Assembly: GCA_035610835.1 (NCBI GenBank)
Contig: CM069443.1
Coordinates: 85,868,690 to 85,932,689 of the forward strand
Origin: Ophiura sarsii
Taxonomy: Eukaryota > Echinodermata > Ophiuroidea > Amphilepidida > Ophiuridae
Reading direction: 5' to 3'
Length of the DNA stretch: 64,000 nt
Shown: positions 1 to 14,093 of the stretch, piece by piece
Position numbering within the stretch: position 1 is the stretch's first letter
Layout of the letters: every line of letters starts with the position of its first letter
Notes under the pieces: model-generated
Told to the model about the DNA's origin: nothing
Seen by the model: only the letters and a program-made list of their open reading frames with translations
Database searches by the model: none
Translations under genes and position numbers: made by a program

Positions 1-83
1 TTTTTTGACCAATTCTGACAATCATAGATCATTTCCTCTCGGACAAGTAGCATTTTGAGTGAATGGGGTGAACATGTACATTT

Positions 84-117
84 TGACCCCTAGTGACCTT
101 TTCTTGACCTTTGACCT
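84..117. promoter_or_regulatory. Representative four-half-site composite (nuclear-receptor-like, spacings 4/5/1)
   Basis: On the plus strand TGACCC (84-89), CTAG, TGACCT (94-99), 5 nt, TGACCT (105-110), 1 nt, TGACCT (112-117). Read on the minus strand this is AGGTCA-n1-AGGTCA-n5-AGGTCA-n4-GGGTCA, a DR1, DR5 and DR4 in series. A type-1 monomer holds about four copies, one inverted in the fold-back. Type-2 units hold about four more or less complete copies. Half-site identity is seen directly; binding by nuclear receptors is inference only. Confidence 0.5.
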
Positions 118-356
118 TAACGGTATGATTGACTTTTGTTCTTGTCTCATCAATGCCCACAAAATCAAACAAACCCGGTTAAAATCGGAGCATGTCTTAC
201 ATTTTCCCCCTGTAAAGTTCAATGACCCCTTGTGACCCCTGTGCGACATGTGACACCTTGTGCTTTAAAACCTGAGTAGTGGTGCACATAAGAGTACTTC
301 TGACCAAACATGGTCAACATCGGCTCAATGGTGACGGAGCTATAGGTCCCATGACA

Positions 357-380
357 GAAGAAGAAGAAGAAGAAGAAGAA
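357..380. repeat. (GAA)8 microsatellite within the type-1 monomer (representative)
   Basis: Eight GAA triplets follow the conserved GGTCCCATGACA. The tract has 8 or 10 copies in the first array and about 7 in the last copies near 20620 and 21705. The variation in copy number is what sets monomer length. Confidence 0.95.
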
Positions 381-395
381 ACAGGACGAATACAG

Positions 396-423
396 TATAT
401 TAGTCGTTGACACGACTAATATA
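396..423. other. 12-bp-arm perfect hairpin in the type-1 monomer (representative)
   Basis: Arms TATATTAGTCGT and ACGACTAATATA flank a TGAC loop. The hairpin recurs in every type-1 monomer. Type-2 units that end in the same tail have an 11-bp version with loop TTTCT (for example 18434-18460). The motif ATATTAGTCG also occurs just inside the opposite (CTAG) end of type-2 units, as expected of subterminal inverted repeats in Helitron-like elements. Confidence 0.9.
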
Positions 424-431
424 AAGACACA

Positions 432-702
432 CAGGGTAAAATTTAAGACTTGCTCCGATTTTGACCGGTCATTCATGGCTCATTTTGTAGGCATTGATGA
501 GACAATAATTTTTTTGGGGTCAAAGGTCAAGAAAAGGTCACTAGGGGTCCTAATGTAGTAAAAATGTACATTTCGACCCCTAGTGACCTTTTTTTGACCT
601 TTGACCCCAAAGAAATGATTGACTTTTTTGCTTGTCTCATCAATGCCTACAAAATGAGCCATGATTGGTCAATATCGGAGCATGTCTTACATTATATCCC
701 TG
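432..702. repeat. Long fold-back (inverted module pair) in the type-1 monomer (representative)
   Basis: The left arm (432-549) is an inverted copy of the module forming the right arm (575-702), with a ~25-nt loop. Arms start at CAGGG on each strand and meet at AGGGGTC/GACCCCT. In most monomers the left arm lacks 13 bp; the copy at 20687-20970 is complete. Confidence 0.85.
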
Positions 703-1102
703 TTTAGGTCAATGACCTCTAGTGATCCCATTTGACATGTCACTTTTAATCGCTGAGCAGCCTATATGAACATGGATCCAAGGAATCTTTTGACCAATTC
801 TGACAATCATAGGTCATTTCCTCTCGGACAAGTAGCATTTTGAGTGAATGGGGGTGAACATGTACATTTTGACCCCTAGTGACCTTTTCTTGACCTTTGA
901 CCTTAACAGTATGATTGACTTTTGTTCTTCTCTCATCAATGCCCACAAAATAAAACAAACCCGGTCAAAATCGGAGCATGTCTTACATTTTCCCCCTGTA
1001 AAGTTCAATGACCCCTAGTGACCCCATGTGACATGTCACTTTTAGTGGAGAAGCAACCTATATGAACATGGATGGGAGGAATTTTTTGACCAATTCTGAC
1101 AA

Positions 1103-4100
1103 TCATAGATCATTTCCTCTCGGACAAGTAGCATTTTGAGTGAATGGGGTGAACATGTACATTTTGACCCCTAGTGACCTTTTTTTGACCTTTGACCTTA
1201 ACGGTATGATTGACTTTTGTTCTTGTCTCATCAATGCCCACAAAATCAAACAAACCCGGTTAAAATCGGAGCATGTCTTACATTTTCCCCCTGTAAAGTT
1301 CAATGACCCCTTGTGACCCCTGTGCGACATGTGACACCTTGTGCTTTAAAACCTGAGTAGTGGTGCACATAAGAGTACTTCTGACCAAACATGGTCAACA
1401 TCGGCTCAATGGTGACGGAGCTATAGGTCCCATGACAGAAGAAGAAGAAGAAGAAGAAGAAGAAGAAACAGGACGAATACAGTATATTAGTCGTTGACAC
1501 GACTAATATAAAGACACACAGGGTAAAATTTAAGACTTGCTCCGATTTTGACCGGTCATTCATGGCTCATTTTGTAGGCATTGATGAGACAATAATTTTT
1601 TTGGGGTCAAAGGTCAAGAAAAGGTCACTAGGGGTCCTAATGTAGTAAAAATGTACATTTCGACCCCTAGTGACCTTTTTTTGACCTTTGACCCCAAAGA
1701 AATGATTGACTTTTTTGCTTGTCTCATCAATGCCTACAAAATGAGCCATGATTGGTCAATATCGGAGCATGTCTTACATTATATCCCTGTTTAGGTCAAT
1801 GACCTCTAGTGATCCCATTTGACATGTCACTTTTAATCGCTGAGCAGCCTATATGAACATGGATCCAAGGAATCTTTTGACCAATTCTGACAATCATAGG
1901 TCATTTCCTCTCGGACAAGTAGCATTTTGAGTGAATGGGGGTGAACATGTACATTTTGACCCCTAGTGACCTTTTCTTGACCTTTGACCTTAACAGTATG
2001 ATTGACTTTTGTTCTTCTCTCATCAATGCCCACAAAATAAAACAAACCCGGTCAAAATCGGAGCATGTCTTACATTTTCCCCCTGTAAAGTTCAATGACC
2101 CCTAGTGACCCCATGTGACATGTCACTTTTAGTGGAGAAGCAACCTATATGAACATGGATGGGAGGAATTTTTTGACCAATTCTGACAATCATAGATCAT
2201 TTCCTCTCGGACAAGTAGCATTTTGAGTGAATGGGGTGAACATGTACATTTTGACCCCTAGTGACCTTTTCTTGACCTTTGACCTTAACGGTATGATTGA
2301 CTTTTGTTCTTGTCTCATCAATGCCCACAAAATCAAACAAACCCGGTTAAAATCGGAGCATGTCTTACATTTTCCCCCTGTAAAGTTCAATGACCCCTTG
2401 TGACCCCTGTGCGACATGTGACACCTTGTGCTTTAAAACCTGAGTAGTGGTGCACATAAGAGTACTTCTGACCAAACATGGTCAACATCGGCTCAATGGT
2501 GACGGAGCTATAGGTCCCATGACAGAAGAAGAAGAAGAAGAAGAAGAAACAGGACGAATACAGTATATTAGTCGTTGACACGACTAATATAAAGACACAC
2601 AGGGTAAAATTTAAGACTTGCTCCGATTTTGACCGGTCATTCATGGCTCATTTTGTAGGCATTGATGAGACAATAATTTTTTTGGGGTCAAAGGTCAAGA
2701 AAAGGTCACTAGGGGTCCTAATGTAGTAAAAATGTACATTTCGACCCCTAGTGACCTTTTTTTGACCTTTGACCCCAAAGAAATGATTGACTTTTTTGCT
2801 TGTCTCATCAATGCCTACAAAATGAGCCATGATTGGTCAATATCGGAGCATGTCTTACATTATATCCCTGTTTAGGTCAATGACCTCTAGTGATCCCATT
2901 TGACATGTCACTTTTAATCGCTGAGCAGCCTATATGAACATGGATCCAAGGAATCTTTTGACCAATTCTGACAATCATAGGTCATTTCCTCTCGGACAAG
3001 TAGCATTTTGAGTGAATGGGGGTGAACATGTACATTTTGACCCCTAGTGACCTTTTCTTGACCTTTGACCTTAACAATATGATTGACTTTTGTTCTTCTC
3101 TCATCAATGCCCACAAAATAAAACAAACCCGGTCAAAATCGGAGCATGTCTTACATTTCCCCCTTGTAAAGTTCAATGACCCCTAGTGACCCCATGTGAC
3201 ATGTCACTTTTAGTGGAGAAGCAACCTATATGAACATTGATGGGAGGAATTTTTTGACCAATTCTGACAATCATAGATCATTTCCTCTCGGACAAGTAGC
3301 ATTTTGAGTGAATGGGGTGAACATGTACATTTTGACCCCTAGTGACCTTTTCTTGACCTTTGACCTTAACGGTATGATTGACTTTTGTTCTTGTCTCATC
3401 AATGCCCACAAAATCAAACAAACCCGGTTAAAATCGGAGCATGTCTTACATTTTCCCCCTGTAAAGTTCAATGACCCCTTGTGACCCCTGTGCGACATGT
3501 GACACCTTGTGCTTTAAAACCTGAGTAGTGGTGCACATAAGAGTACTTCTGACCAAACATGGTCAACATCGGCTCAATGGTGACGGAGCTATAGGTCCCA
3601 TGACAGAAGAAGAAGAAGAAGAAGAAGAAACAGGACGAATACAGTATATTAGTCGTTGACACGACTAATATAAAGACACACAGGGTAAAATTTAAGACTT
3701 GCTCCGATTTTGACCGGTCATTCATGGCTCATTTTGTAGGCATTGATGAGACAATAATTTTTTTGGGGTCAAAGGTCAAGAAAAGGTCACTAGGGGTCCT
3801 AATGTAGTAAAAATGTACATTTCGACCCCTAGTGACCTTTTTTTGACCTTTGACCCCAAAGAAATGATTGACTTTTTTGCTTGTCTCATCAATGCCTACA
3901 AAATGAGCCATGATTGGTCAATATCGGAGCATGTCTTACATTATATCCCTGTTTAGGTCAATGACCTCTAGTGATCCCATTTGACATGTCACTTTTAATC
4001 GCTGAGCAGCCTATATGAACATGGATCCAAGGAATCTTTTGACCAATTCTGACAATCATAGGTCATTTCCTCTCGGACAAGTAGCATTTTGAGTGAATGG

Positions 4101-7100
4101 GGGTGAACATGTACATTTTGACCCCTAGTGACCTTTTCTTGACCTTTGACCTTAACAGTATGATTGACTTTTGTTCTTCTCTCATCAATGCCCACAAAAT
4201 AAAACAAACCCGGTCAAAATCGGAGCATGTCTTACATTTTCCCCCTGTAAAGTTCAATGACCCCTAGTGACCCCATGTGACATGTCACTTTTAGTGGAGA
4301 AGCAACCTATATGAACATGGATGGGAGGAATTTTTTGACCAATTCTGACAATCATAGATCATTTCCTCTCGGACAAGTAGCATTTTGAGTGAATGGGGTG
4401 AACATGTACATTTTGACCCCTAGTGACCTTTTCTTGACCTTTGACCTTAACGGTATGATTGACTTTTGTTCTTGTCTCATCAATGCCCACAAAATCAAAC
4501 AAACCCGGTTAAAATCGGAGCATGTCTTACATTTTCCCCCTGTAAAGTTCAATGACCCCTTGTGACCCCTGTGCGACATGTGACACCTTGTGCTTTAAAA
4601 CCTGAGTAGTGGTGCACATAAGAGTACTTCTGACCAAACATGGTCAACATCGGCTCAATGGTGACGGAGCTATAGGTCCCATGACAGAAGAAGAAGAAGA
4701 AGAAGAAGAAACAGGACGAATACAGTATATTAGTCGTTGACACGACTAATATAAAGACACACAGGGTAAAATTTAAGACTTGCTCCGATTTTGACCGGTC
4801 ATTCATGGCTCATTTTGTAGGCATTGATGAGACAATAATTTTTTTGGGGTCAAAGGTCAAGAAAAGGTCACTAGGGGTCCTAATGTAGTAAAAATGTACA
4901 TTTCGACCCCTAGTGACCTTTTTTTGACCTTTGACCCCAAAGAAATGATTGACTTTTTTGCTTGTCTCATCAATGCCTACAAAATGAGCCATGATTGGTC
5001 AATATCGGAGCATGTCTTACATTATATCCCGGTTTAGGTCAATGACCTCTAGTGATCCCATTTGACATGTCACTTTTAATCGCTGAGCAGCCTATATGAA
5101 CATGGATCCAAGGAATCTTTTGACCAATTCTGACAATCATAGGTCATTTCCTCTCGGACAAGTAGCATTTTGAGTGAATGGGGGTGAACATGTACATTTT
5201 GACCCCTAGTGACCTTTTCTTGACCTTTGACCTTAACATTATGATTGACTTTTGTTCTTCTCTCATCAATGCCCACAAAATAAAACAAACCCGGTCAAAA
5301 TCGGAGCATGTCTTACATTTTCCCCCTGTAAAGTTCAATGACCCCTAGTGACCCCATGTGACATGTCACTTTTAGTGGAGAAGCAACCTATATGAACATG
5401 GATGGGAGGAATTTTTTGACCAATTCTGACAATCATAGATCATTTCCTCTCGGACAAGTAGCATTTTGAGTGAATGGGGTGAACATGTACATTTTGACCC
5501 CTAGTGACCTTTTTTTGACCTTTGACCTTAACGGTATGATTGACTTTTGTTCTTGTCTCATCAATGCCCACAAAATCAAACAAACCCGGTTAAAATCGGA
5601 GCATGTCTTACATTTTCCCCCTGTAAAGTTCAATGACCCCTTGTGACCCCTGTGCGACATGTGACACCTTGTGCTTTAAAACCTGAGTAGTGGTGCACAT
5701 AAGAGTACTTCTGACCAAACATGGTCAACATCGGCTCAATGGTGACGGAGCTATAGGTCCCATGACAGAAGAAGAAGAAGAAGAAGAAGAAGAAGAAACA
5801 GGACGAATACAGTATATTAGTCGTTGACACGACTAATATAAAGACACACAGGGTAAAATTTAAGACTTGCTCCGATTTTGACCGGTCATTCATGGCTCAT
5901 TTTGTAGGCATTGATGAGACAATAATTTTTTTGGGGTCAAAGGTCAAGAAAAGGTCACTAGGGGTCCTAATGTAGTAAAAATGTACATTTCGACCCCTAG
6001 TGACCTTTTTTTGACCTTTGACCCCAAAGAAATGATTGACTTTTTTGCTTGTCTCATCAATGCCTACAAAATGAGCCATGATTGGTCAATATCGGAGCAT
6101 GTCTTACATTATATCCCTGTTTAGGTCAATGACCTCTAGTGATCCCATTTGACATGTCACTTTTAATCGCTGAGCAGCCTATATGAACATGGATCCAAGG
6201 AATCTTTTGACCAATTCTGACAATCATAGGTCATTTCCTCTCGGACAAGTAGCATTTTGAGTGAATGGGGGTGAACATGTACATTTTGACCCCTAGTGAC
6301 CTTTTCTTGACCTTTGACCTTAACAGTATGATTGACTTTTGTTCTTCTCTCATCAATGCCCACAAAATAAAACAAACCCGGTTAAAATCGGAGCATGTCT
6401 TACATTTTCCCCCTGTAAAGTTCAATGACCCCTAGTGACCCCATGTGACATGTCACTTTTAGTGGAGAAGCAACCTATATGAACATGGATGGGAGGAATT
6501 TTTTGACCAATTCTGACAATCATAGATCATTTCCTCTCGGACAAGTAGCATTTTGAGTGAATGGGGTGAACATGTACATTTTGACCCCTAGTGACCTTTT
6601 CTTGACCTTTGACCTTAACGGTATGATTGACTTTTGTTCTTGTCTCATCAATGCCCACAAAATCAAACAAACCCGGTTAAAATCGGAGCATGTCTTACAT
6701 TTTCCCCCTGTAAAGTTCAATGACCCCTTGTGACCCCTGTGCGACATGTGACACCTTGTGCTTTAAAACCTGAGTAGTGGTGCACATAAGAGTACTTCTG
6801 ACCAAACATGGTCAACATCGGCTCAATGGTGACGGAGCTATAGGTCCCATGACAGAAGAAGAAGAAGAAGAAGAAGAAACAGGACGAATACAGTATATTA
6901 GTCGTTGACACGACTAATATAAAGACACACAGGGTAAAATTTAAGACTTGCTCCGATTTTGACCGGTCATTCATGGCTCATTTTGTAGGCATTGATGAGA
7001 CAATAATTTTTTTGGGGTCAAAGGTCAAGAAAAGGTCACTAGGGGTCCTAATGTAGTAAAAATGTACATTTCGACCCCTAGTGACCTTTTTTTGACCTTT

Positions 7101-10100
7101 GACCCCAAAGAAATGATTGACTTTTTTGCTTGTCTCATCAATGCCTACAAAATGAGCCATGATTGGTCAATATCGGAGCATGTCTTACATTATATCCCTG
7201 TTTAGGTCAATGACCTCTAGTGATCCCATTTGACATGTCACTTTTAATCGCTGAGCAGCCTATATGAACATGGATCCAAGGAATCTTTTGACCAATTCTG
7301 ACAATCATAGGTCATTTCCTCTCGGACAAGTAGCATTTTGAGTGAATGGGGGTGAACATGTACATTTTGACCCCTAGTGACCTTTTTTTGACCTTTGACC
7401 TTAACAGTATGATTGACTTTTGTTCTTCTCTCATCAATGCCCACAAAATAAAACAAACCCGGTCAAAATCGGAGCATGTCTTACATTTTCCCCCTGTAAA
7501 GTTCAATGACCCCTAGTGACCCCATGTGACATGTCACTTTTAGTGGAGAAGCAACCTATATGAACATGGATGGGAGGAATTTTTTGACCAATTCTGACAA
7601 TCATAGATCATTTCCTCTCGGACAAGTAGCATTTTGAGTGAATGGGGTGAACATGTACATTTTGACCCCTAGTGACCTTTTCTTGACCTTTGACCTTAAC
7701 GGTATGATTGACTTTTGTTCTTGTCTCATCAATGCCCACAAAATCAAACAAACCCGGTTAAAATCGGAGCATGTCTTACATTTTCCCCCTGTAAAGTTCA
7801 ATGACCCCTTGTGACCCCTGTGCGACATGTGACACCTTGTGCTTTAAAACCTGAGTAGTGGTGCACATAAGAGTACTTCTGACCAAACATGGTCAACATC
7901 GGCTCAATGGTGACGGAGCTATAGGTCCCATGACAGAAGAAGAAGAAGAAGAAGAAGAAACAGGACGAATACAGTATATTAGTCGTTGACACGACTAATA
8001 TAAAGACACACAGGGTAAAATTTAAGACTTGCTCCGATTTTGACCGGTCATTCATGGCTCATTTTGTAGGCATTGATGAGACAATAATTTTTTTGGGGTC
8101 AAAGGTCAAGAAAAGGTCACTAGGGGTCCTAATGTAGTAAAAATGTACATTTCGACCCCTAGTGACCTTTTTTTGACCTTTGACCCCAAAGAAATGATTG
8201 ACTTTTTTGCTTGTCTCATCAATGCCTACAAAATGAGCCATGATTGGTCAATATCGGAGCATGTCTTACATTATATCCCTGTTTAGGTCAATGACCTCTA
8301 GTGATCCCATTTGACATGTCACTTTTAATCGCTGAGCAGCCTATATGAACATGGATCCAAGGAATCTTTTGACCAATTCTGACAATCATAGGTCATTTCC
8401 TCTCGGACAAGTAGCATTTTGAGTGAATGGGGGTGAACATGTACATTTTGACCCCTAGTGACCTTTTCTTGACCTTTGACCTTAACAGTATGATTGACTT
8501 TTGTTCTTCTCTCATCAATGCCCACAAAATAAAACAAACCCGGTCAAAATCGGAGCATGTCTTACATTTTCCCCCTGTAAAGTTCAATGACCCCTAGTGA
8601 CCCCATGTGACATGTCACTTTTAGTGGAGAAGCAACCTATATGAACATTGATGGGAGGAATTTTTTGACCAATTCTGACAATCATAGATCATTTCCTCTC
8701 GGACAAGTAGCATTTTGAGTGAATGGGGTGAACATGTACATTTTGACCCCTAGTGACCTTTTCTTGACCTTTGACCTTAACGGTATGATTGACTTTTGTT
8801 CTTGTCTCATCAATGCCCACAAAATCAAACAAACCCGGTTAAAATCGGAGCATGTCTTACATTTTCCCCCTGTAAAGTTCAATGACCCCTTGTGACCCCT
8901 GTGCGACATGTGACACCTTGTGCTTTAAAACCTGAGTAGTGGTGCACATAAGAGTACTTCTGACCAAACATGGTCAACATCGGCTCAATGGTGACGGAGC
9001 TATAGGTCCCATGACAGAAGAAGAAGAAGAAGAAGAAGAAACAGGACGAATACAGTATATTAGTCGTTGACACGACTAATATAAAGACACACAGGGTAAA
9101 ATTTAAGACTTGCTCCGATTTTGACCGGTCATTCATGGCTCATTTTGTAGGCATTGATGAGACAATAATTTTTTTGGGGTCAAAGGTCAAGAAAAGGTCA
9201 CTAGGGGTCCTAATGTAGTAAAAATGTACATTTCGACCCCTAGTGACCTTTTTTTGACCTTTGACCCCAAAGAAATGATTGACTTTTTTGCTTGTCTCAT
9301 CAATGCCTACAAAATGAGCCATGATTGGTCAATATCGGAGCATGTCTTACATTATATCCCTGTTTAGGTCAATGACCTCTAGTGATCCCATTTGACATGT
9401 CACTTTTAATCGCTGAGCAGCCTATATGAACATGGATCCAAGGAATCTTTTGACCAATTCTGACAATCATAGGTCATTTCCTCTCGGACAAGTAGCATTT
9501 TGAGTGAATGGGGGTGAACATGTACATTTTGACCCCTAGTGACCTTTTCTTGACCTTTGACCTTAACAGTATGATTAACTTTTGTTCTTCTCTCATCAAT
9601 GCCCACAAAATAAAACAAACCCGGTCAAAATCGGAGCATGTCTTACATTTTCCCCCTGTAAAGTTCAATGACCCCTAGTGACCCCATGTGACATGTCACT
9701 TTTAGTGGAGAAGCAACCTATATGAACATGGATGGGAGGAATTTTTTGACCAATTCTGACAATCATAGATCATTTCCTCTCGGACAAGTAGCATTTTGAG
9801 TGAATGGGGTGAACATGTACATTTTGACCCCTAGTGACCTTTTCTTGACCTTTGACCTTAACGGTATGATTGACTTTTGTTCTTGTCTCATCAATGCCCA
9901 CAAAATCAAACAAACCCGGTTAAAATCGGAGCATGTCTTACATTTTCCCCCTGTAAAGTTCAATGACCCCTTGTGACCCCTGTGCGACATGTGACACCTT
10001 GTGCTTTAAAACCTGAGTAGTGGTGCACATAAGAGTACTTCTGACCAAACATGGTCAACATCGGCTCAATGGTGACGGAGCTATAGGTCCCATGACAGAA

Positions 10101-13100
10101 GAAGAAGAAGAAGAAGAAGAAGAAGAAACAGGACGAATACAGTATATTAGTCGTTGACACGACTAATATAAAGACACACAGGGTAAAATTTAAGACTTGC
10201 TCCGATTTTGACCGGTCATTCATGGCTCATTTTGTAGGCATTGATGAGACAATAATTTTTTTGGGGTCAAAGGTCAAGAAAAGGTCACTAGGGGTCCTAA
10301 TGTAGTAAAAATGTACATTTCGACCCCTAGTGACCTTTTTTTGACCTTTGACCCCAAAGAAATGATTGACTTTTTTGCTTGTCTCATCAATGCCTACAAA
10401 ATGAGCCATGATTGGTCAATATCGGAGCATGTCTTACATTATATCCCTGTTTAGGTCAATGACCTCTAGTGATCCCATTTGACATGTCACTTTTAATCGC
10501 TGAGCAGCCTATATGAACATGGATCCAAGGAATCTTTTGACCAATTCTGACAATCATAGGTCATTTCCTCTCGGACAAGTAGCATTTTGAGTGAATGGGG
10601 GTGAACATGTACATTTTGACCCCTAGTGACCTTTTCTTGACCTTTGACCTTAACAGTATGATTGACTTTTGTTCTTCTCTCATCAATGCCCACAAAATAA
10701 AACAAACCCGGTCAAAATCGGAGCATGTCTTACATTTTCCCCCTGTAAAGTTCAATGACCCCTAGTGACCCCATGTGACATGTCACTTTTAGTGGAGAAG
10801 CAACCTATATGAACATGGATGGGAGGAATTTTTTGACCAATTCTGACAATCATAGATCATTTCCTCTCGGACAAGTAGCATTTTGAGTGAATGGGGTGAA
10901 CATGTACATTTTGACCCCTAGTGACCTTTTCTTGACCTTTGACCTTAACGGTATGATTGACTTTTGTTCTTGTCTCATCAATGCCCACAAAATCAAACAA
11001 ACCCGGTTAAAATCGGAGCATGTCTTACATTTTCCCCCTGTAAAGTTCAATGACCCCTTGTGACCCCTGTGCGACATGTGACACCTTGTGCTTTAAAACC
11101 TGAGTAGTGGTGCACATAAGAGTACTTCTGACCAAACATGGTCAACATCGGCTCAATGGTGACGGAGCTATAGGTCCCATGACAGAAGAAGAAGAAGAAG
11201 AAGAAGAAACAGGACGAATACAGTATATTAGTCGTTGACACGACTAATATAAAGACACACAGGGTAAAATTTAAGACTTGCTCCGATTTTGACCGGTCAT
11301 TCATGGCTCATTTTGTAGGCATTGATGAGACAATAATTTTTTTGGGGTCAAAGGTCAAGAAAAGGTCACTAGGGGTCCTAATGTAGTAAAAATGTACATT
11401 TCGACCCCTAGTGACCTTTTTTTGACCTTTGACCCCAAAGAAATGATTGACTTTTTTGCTTGTCTCATCAATGCCTACAAAATGAGCCATGATTGGTCAA
11501 TATCGGAGCATGTCTTACATTATATCCCTGTTTAGGTCAATGACCTCTAGTGATCCCATTTGACATGTCACTTTTAATCGCTGAGCAGCCTATATGAACA
11601 TGGATCCAAGGAATCTTTTGACCAATTCTGACAATCATAGGTCATTTCCTCTCGGACAAGTAGCATTTTGAGTGAATGGGGGTGAACATGTACATTTTGA
11701 CCCCTAGTGACCTTTTCTTGACCTTTGACCTTAACAGTATGATTGACTTTTGTTCTTCTCTCATCAATGCCCACAAAATAAAACAAACCCGGTCAAAATC
11801 GGAGCATGTCTTACATTTTCCCCCTGTAAAGTTCAATGACCCCTAGTGACCCCATGTGACATGTCACTTTTAGTGGAGAAGCAACCTATATGAACATTGA
11901 TGGGAGGAATTTTTTGACCAATTCTGACAATCATAGATCATTTCCTCTCGGACAAGTAGCATTTTGAGTGAATGGGGTGAACATGTACATTTTGACCCCT
12001 AGTGACCTTTTCTTGACCTTTGACCTTAACGGTATGATTGACTTTTGTTCTTGTCTCATCAATGCCCACAAAATCAAACAAACCCGGTTAAAATCGGAGC
12101 ATGTCTTACATTTTCCCCCTGTAAAGTTCAATGACCCCTTGTGACCCCTGTGCGACATGTGACACCTTGTGCTTTAAAACCTGAGTAGTGGTGCACATAA
12201 GAGTACTTCTGACCAAACATGGTCAACATCGGCTCAATGGTGACGGAGCTATAGGTCCCATGACAGAAGAAGAAGAAGAAGAAGAAGAAACAGGACGAAT
12301 ACAGTATATTAGTCGTTGACACGACTAATATAAAGACACACAGGGTAAAATTTAAGACTTGCTCCGATTTTGACCGGTCATTCATGGCTCATTTTGTAGG
12401 CATTGATGAGACAATAATTTTTTTGGGGTCAAAGGTCAAGAAAAGGTCACTAGGGGTCCTAATGTAGTAAAAATGTACATTTCGACCCCTAGTGACCTTT
12501 TTTTGACCTTTGACCCCAAAGAAATGATTGACTTTTTTGCTTGTCTCATCAATGCCTACAAAATGAGCCATGATTGGTCAATATCGGAGCATGTCTTACA
12601 TTATATCCCTGTTTAGGTCAATGACCTCTAGTGATCCCATTTGACATGTCACTTTTAATCGCTGAGCAGCCTATATGAACATGGATCCAAGGAATCTTTT
12701 GACCAATTCTGACAATCATAGGTCATTTCCTCTCGGACAAGTAGCATTTTGAGTGAATGGGGGTGAACATGTACATTTTGACCCCTAGTGACCTTTTCTT
12801 GACCTTTGACCTTAACAGTATGATTGACTTTTGTTCTTCTCTCATTAATGCCCACAAAATAAAACAAACCCGGTCAAAATCGGAGCATGTCTTACATTTT
12901 CCCCCTGTAAAGTTCAATGACCCCTAGTGACCCCATGTGACATGTCACTTTTAGTGGAGAAGCAACCTATATGAACATGGATGGGAGGAATTTTTTGACC
13001 AATTCTGACAATCATAGATCATTTCCTCTCGGACAAGTAGCATTTTGAGTGAATGGGGTGAACATGTACATTTTGACCCCTAGTGACCTTTTCTTGACCT

Positions 13101-14093
13101 TTGACCTTAACGGTATGATTGACTTTTGTTCTTGTCTCATCAATGCCCACAAAATCAAACAAACCCGGTTAAAATCGGAGCATGTCTTACATTTTCCCCC
13201 TGTAAAGTTCAATGACCCCTTGTGACCCCTGTGCGACATGTGACACCTTGTGCTTTAAAACCTGAGTAGTGGTGCACATAAGAGTACTTCTGACCAAACA
13301 TGGTCAACATCGGCTCAATGGTGACGGAGCTATAGGTCCCATGACAGAAGAAGAAGAAGAAGAAGAAGAAACAGGACGAATACAGTATATTAGTCGTTGA
13401 CACGACTAATATAAAGACACACAGGGTAAAATTTAAGACTTGCTCCGATTTTGACCGGTCATTCATGGCTCATTTTGTAGGCATTGATGAGACAATAATT
13501 TTTTTGGGGTCAAAGGTCAAGAAAAGGTCACTAGGGGTCCTAATGTAGTAAAAATGTACATTTCGACCCCTAGTGACCTTTTTTTTGACCTTTGACCCCA
13601 AAGAAATGATTGACTTTTTTGCTTGTCTCATCAATGCCTACAAAATGAGCCATGATTGGTCAATATCGGAGCATGTCTTACATTATATCCCTGTTTAGGT
13701 CAATGACCTCTAGTGATCCCATTTGACATGTCACTTTTAATCGCTGAGCAGCCTATATGAACATGGATCCAAGGAATCTTTTGACCAATTCTGACAATCA
13801 TAGGTCATTTCCTCTCGGACAAGTAGCATTTTGAGTGAATGGGGGTGAACATGTACATTTTGACCCCTAGTGACCTTTTCTTGACCTTTGACCTTAACAG
13901 TATGATTGACTTTTGTTCTTCTCTCATCAATGCCCACAAAATAAAACAAACCCGGTCAAAATCGGAGCATGTCTTACATTTTCCCCCTGTAAAGTTCAAT
14001 GACCCCTAGTGACCCCATGTGACATGTCACTTTTAGTGGAGAAGCAACCTATATGAACATGGATGGGAGGAATTTTTTGACCAATTCTGACAA
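1103..14093. repeat. Putative higher-order repeat: three blocks of four type-1 monomers (4330 bp)
   Basis: The monomers starting at 1103, 5433, 9763 and 14094 are the only ones in this array with a (GAA)10 tract and a 1087-bp length; the others have (GAA)8 and 1081 bp. These starts are 4330, 4330 and 4331 bp apart, the extra base being a T insertion near 13580. Three of the four also share a T in place of C in the first TGACCTTTT-TTGACC core (near 1192, 5512 and 14172; the 9763 monomer lacks it). Amplification in blocks of four monomers explains this, though few diagnostic variants exist. Confidence 0.6.
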
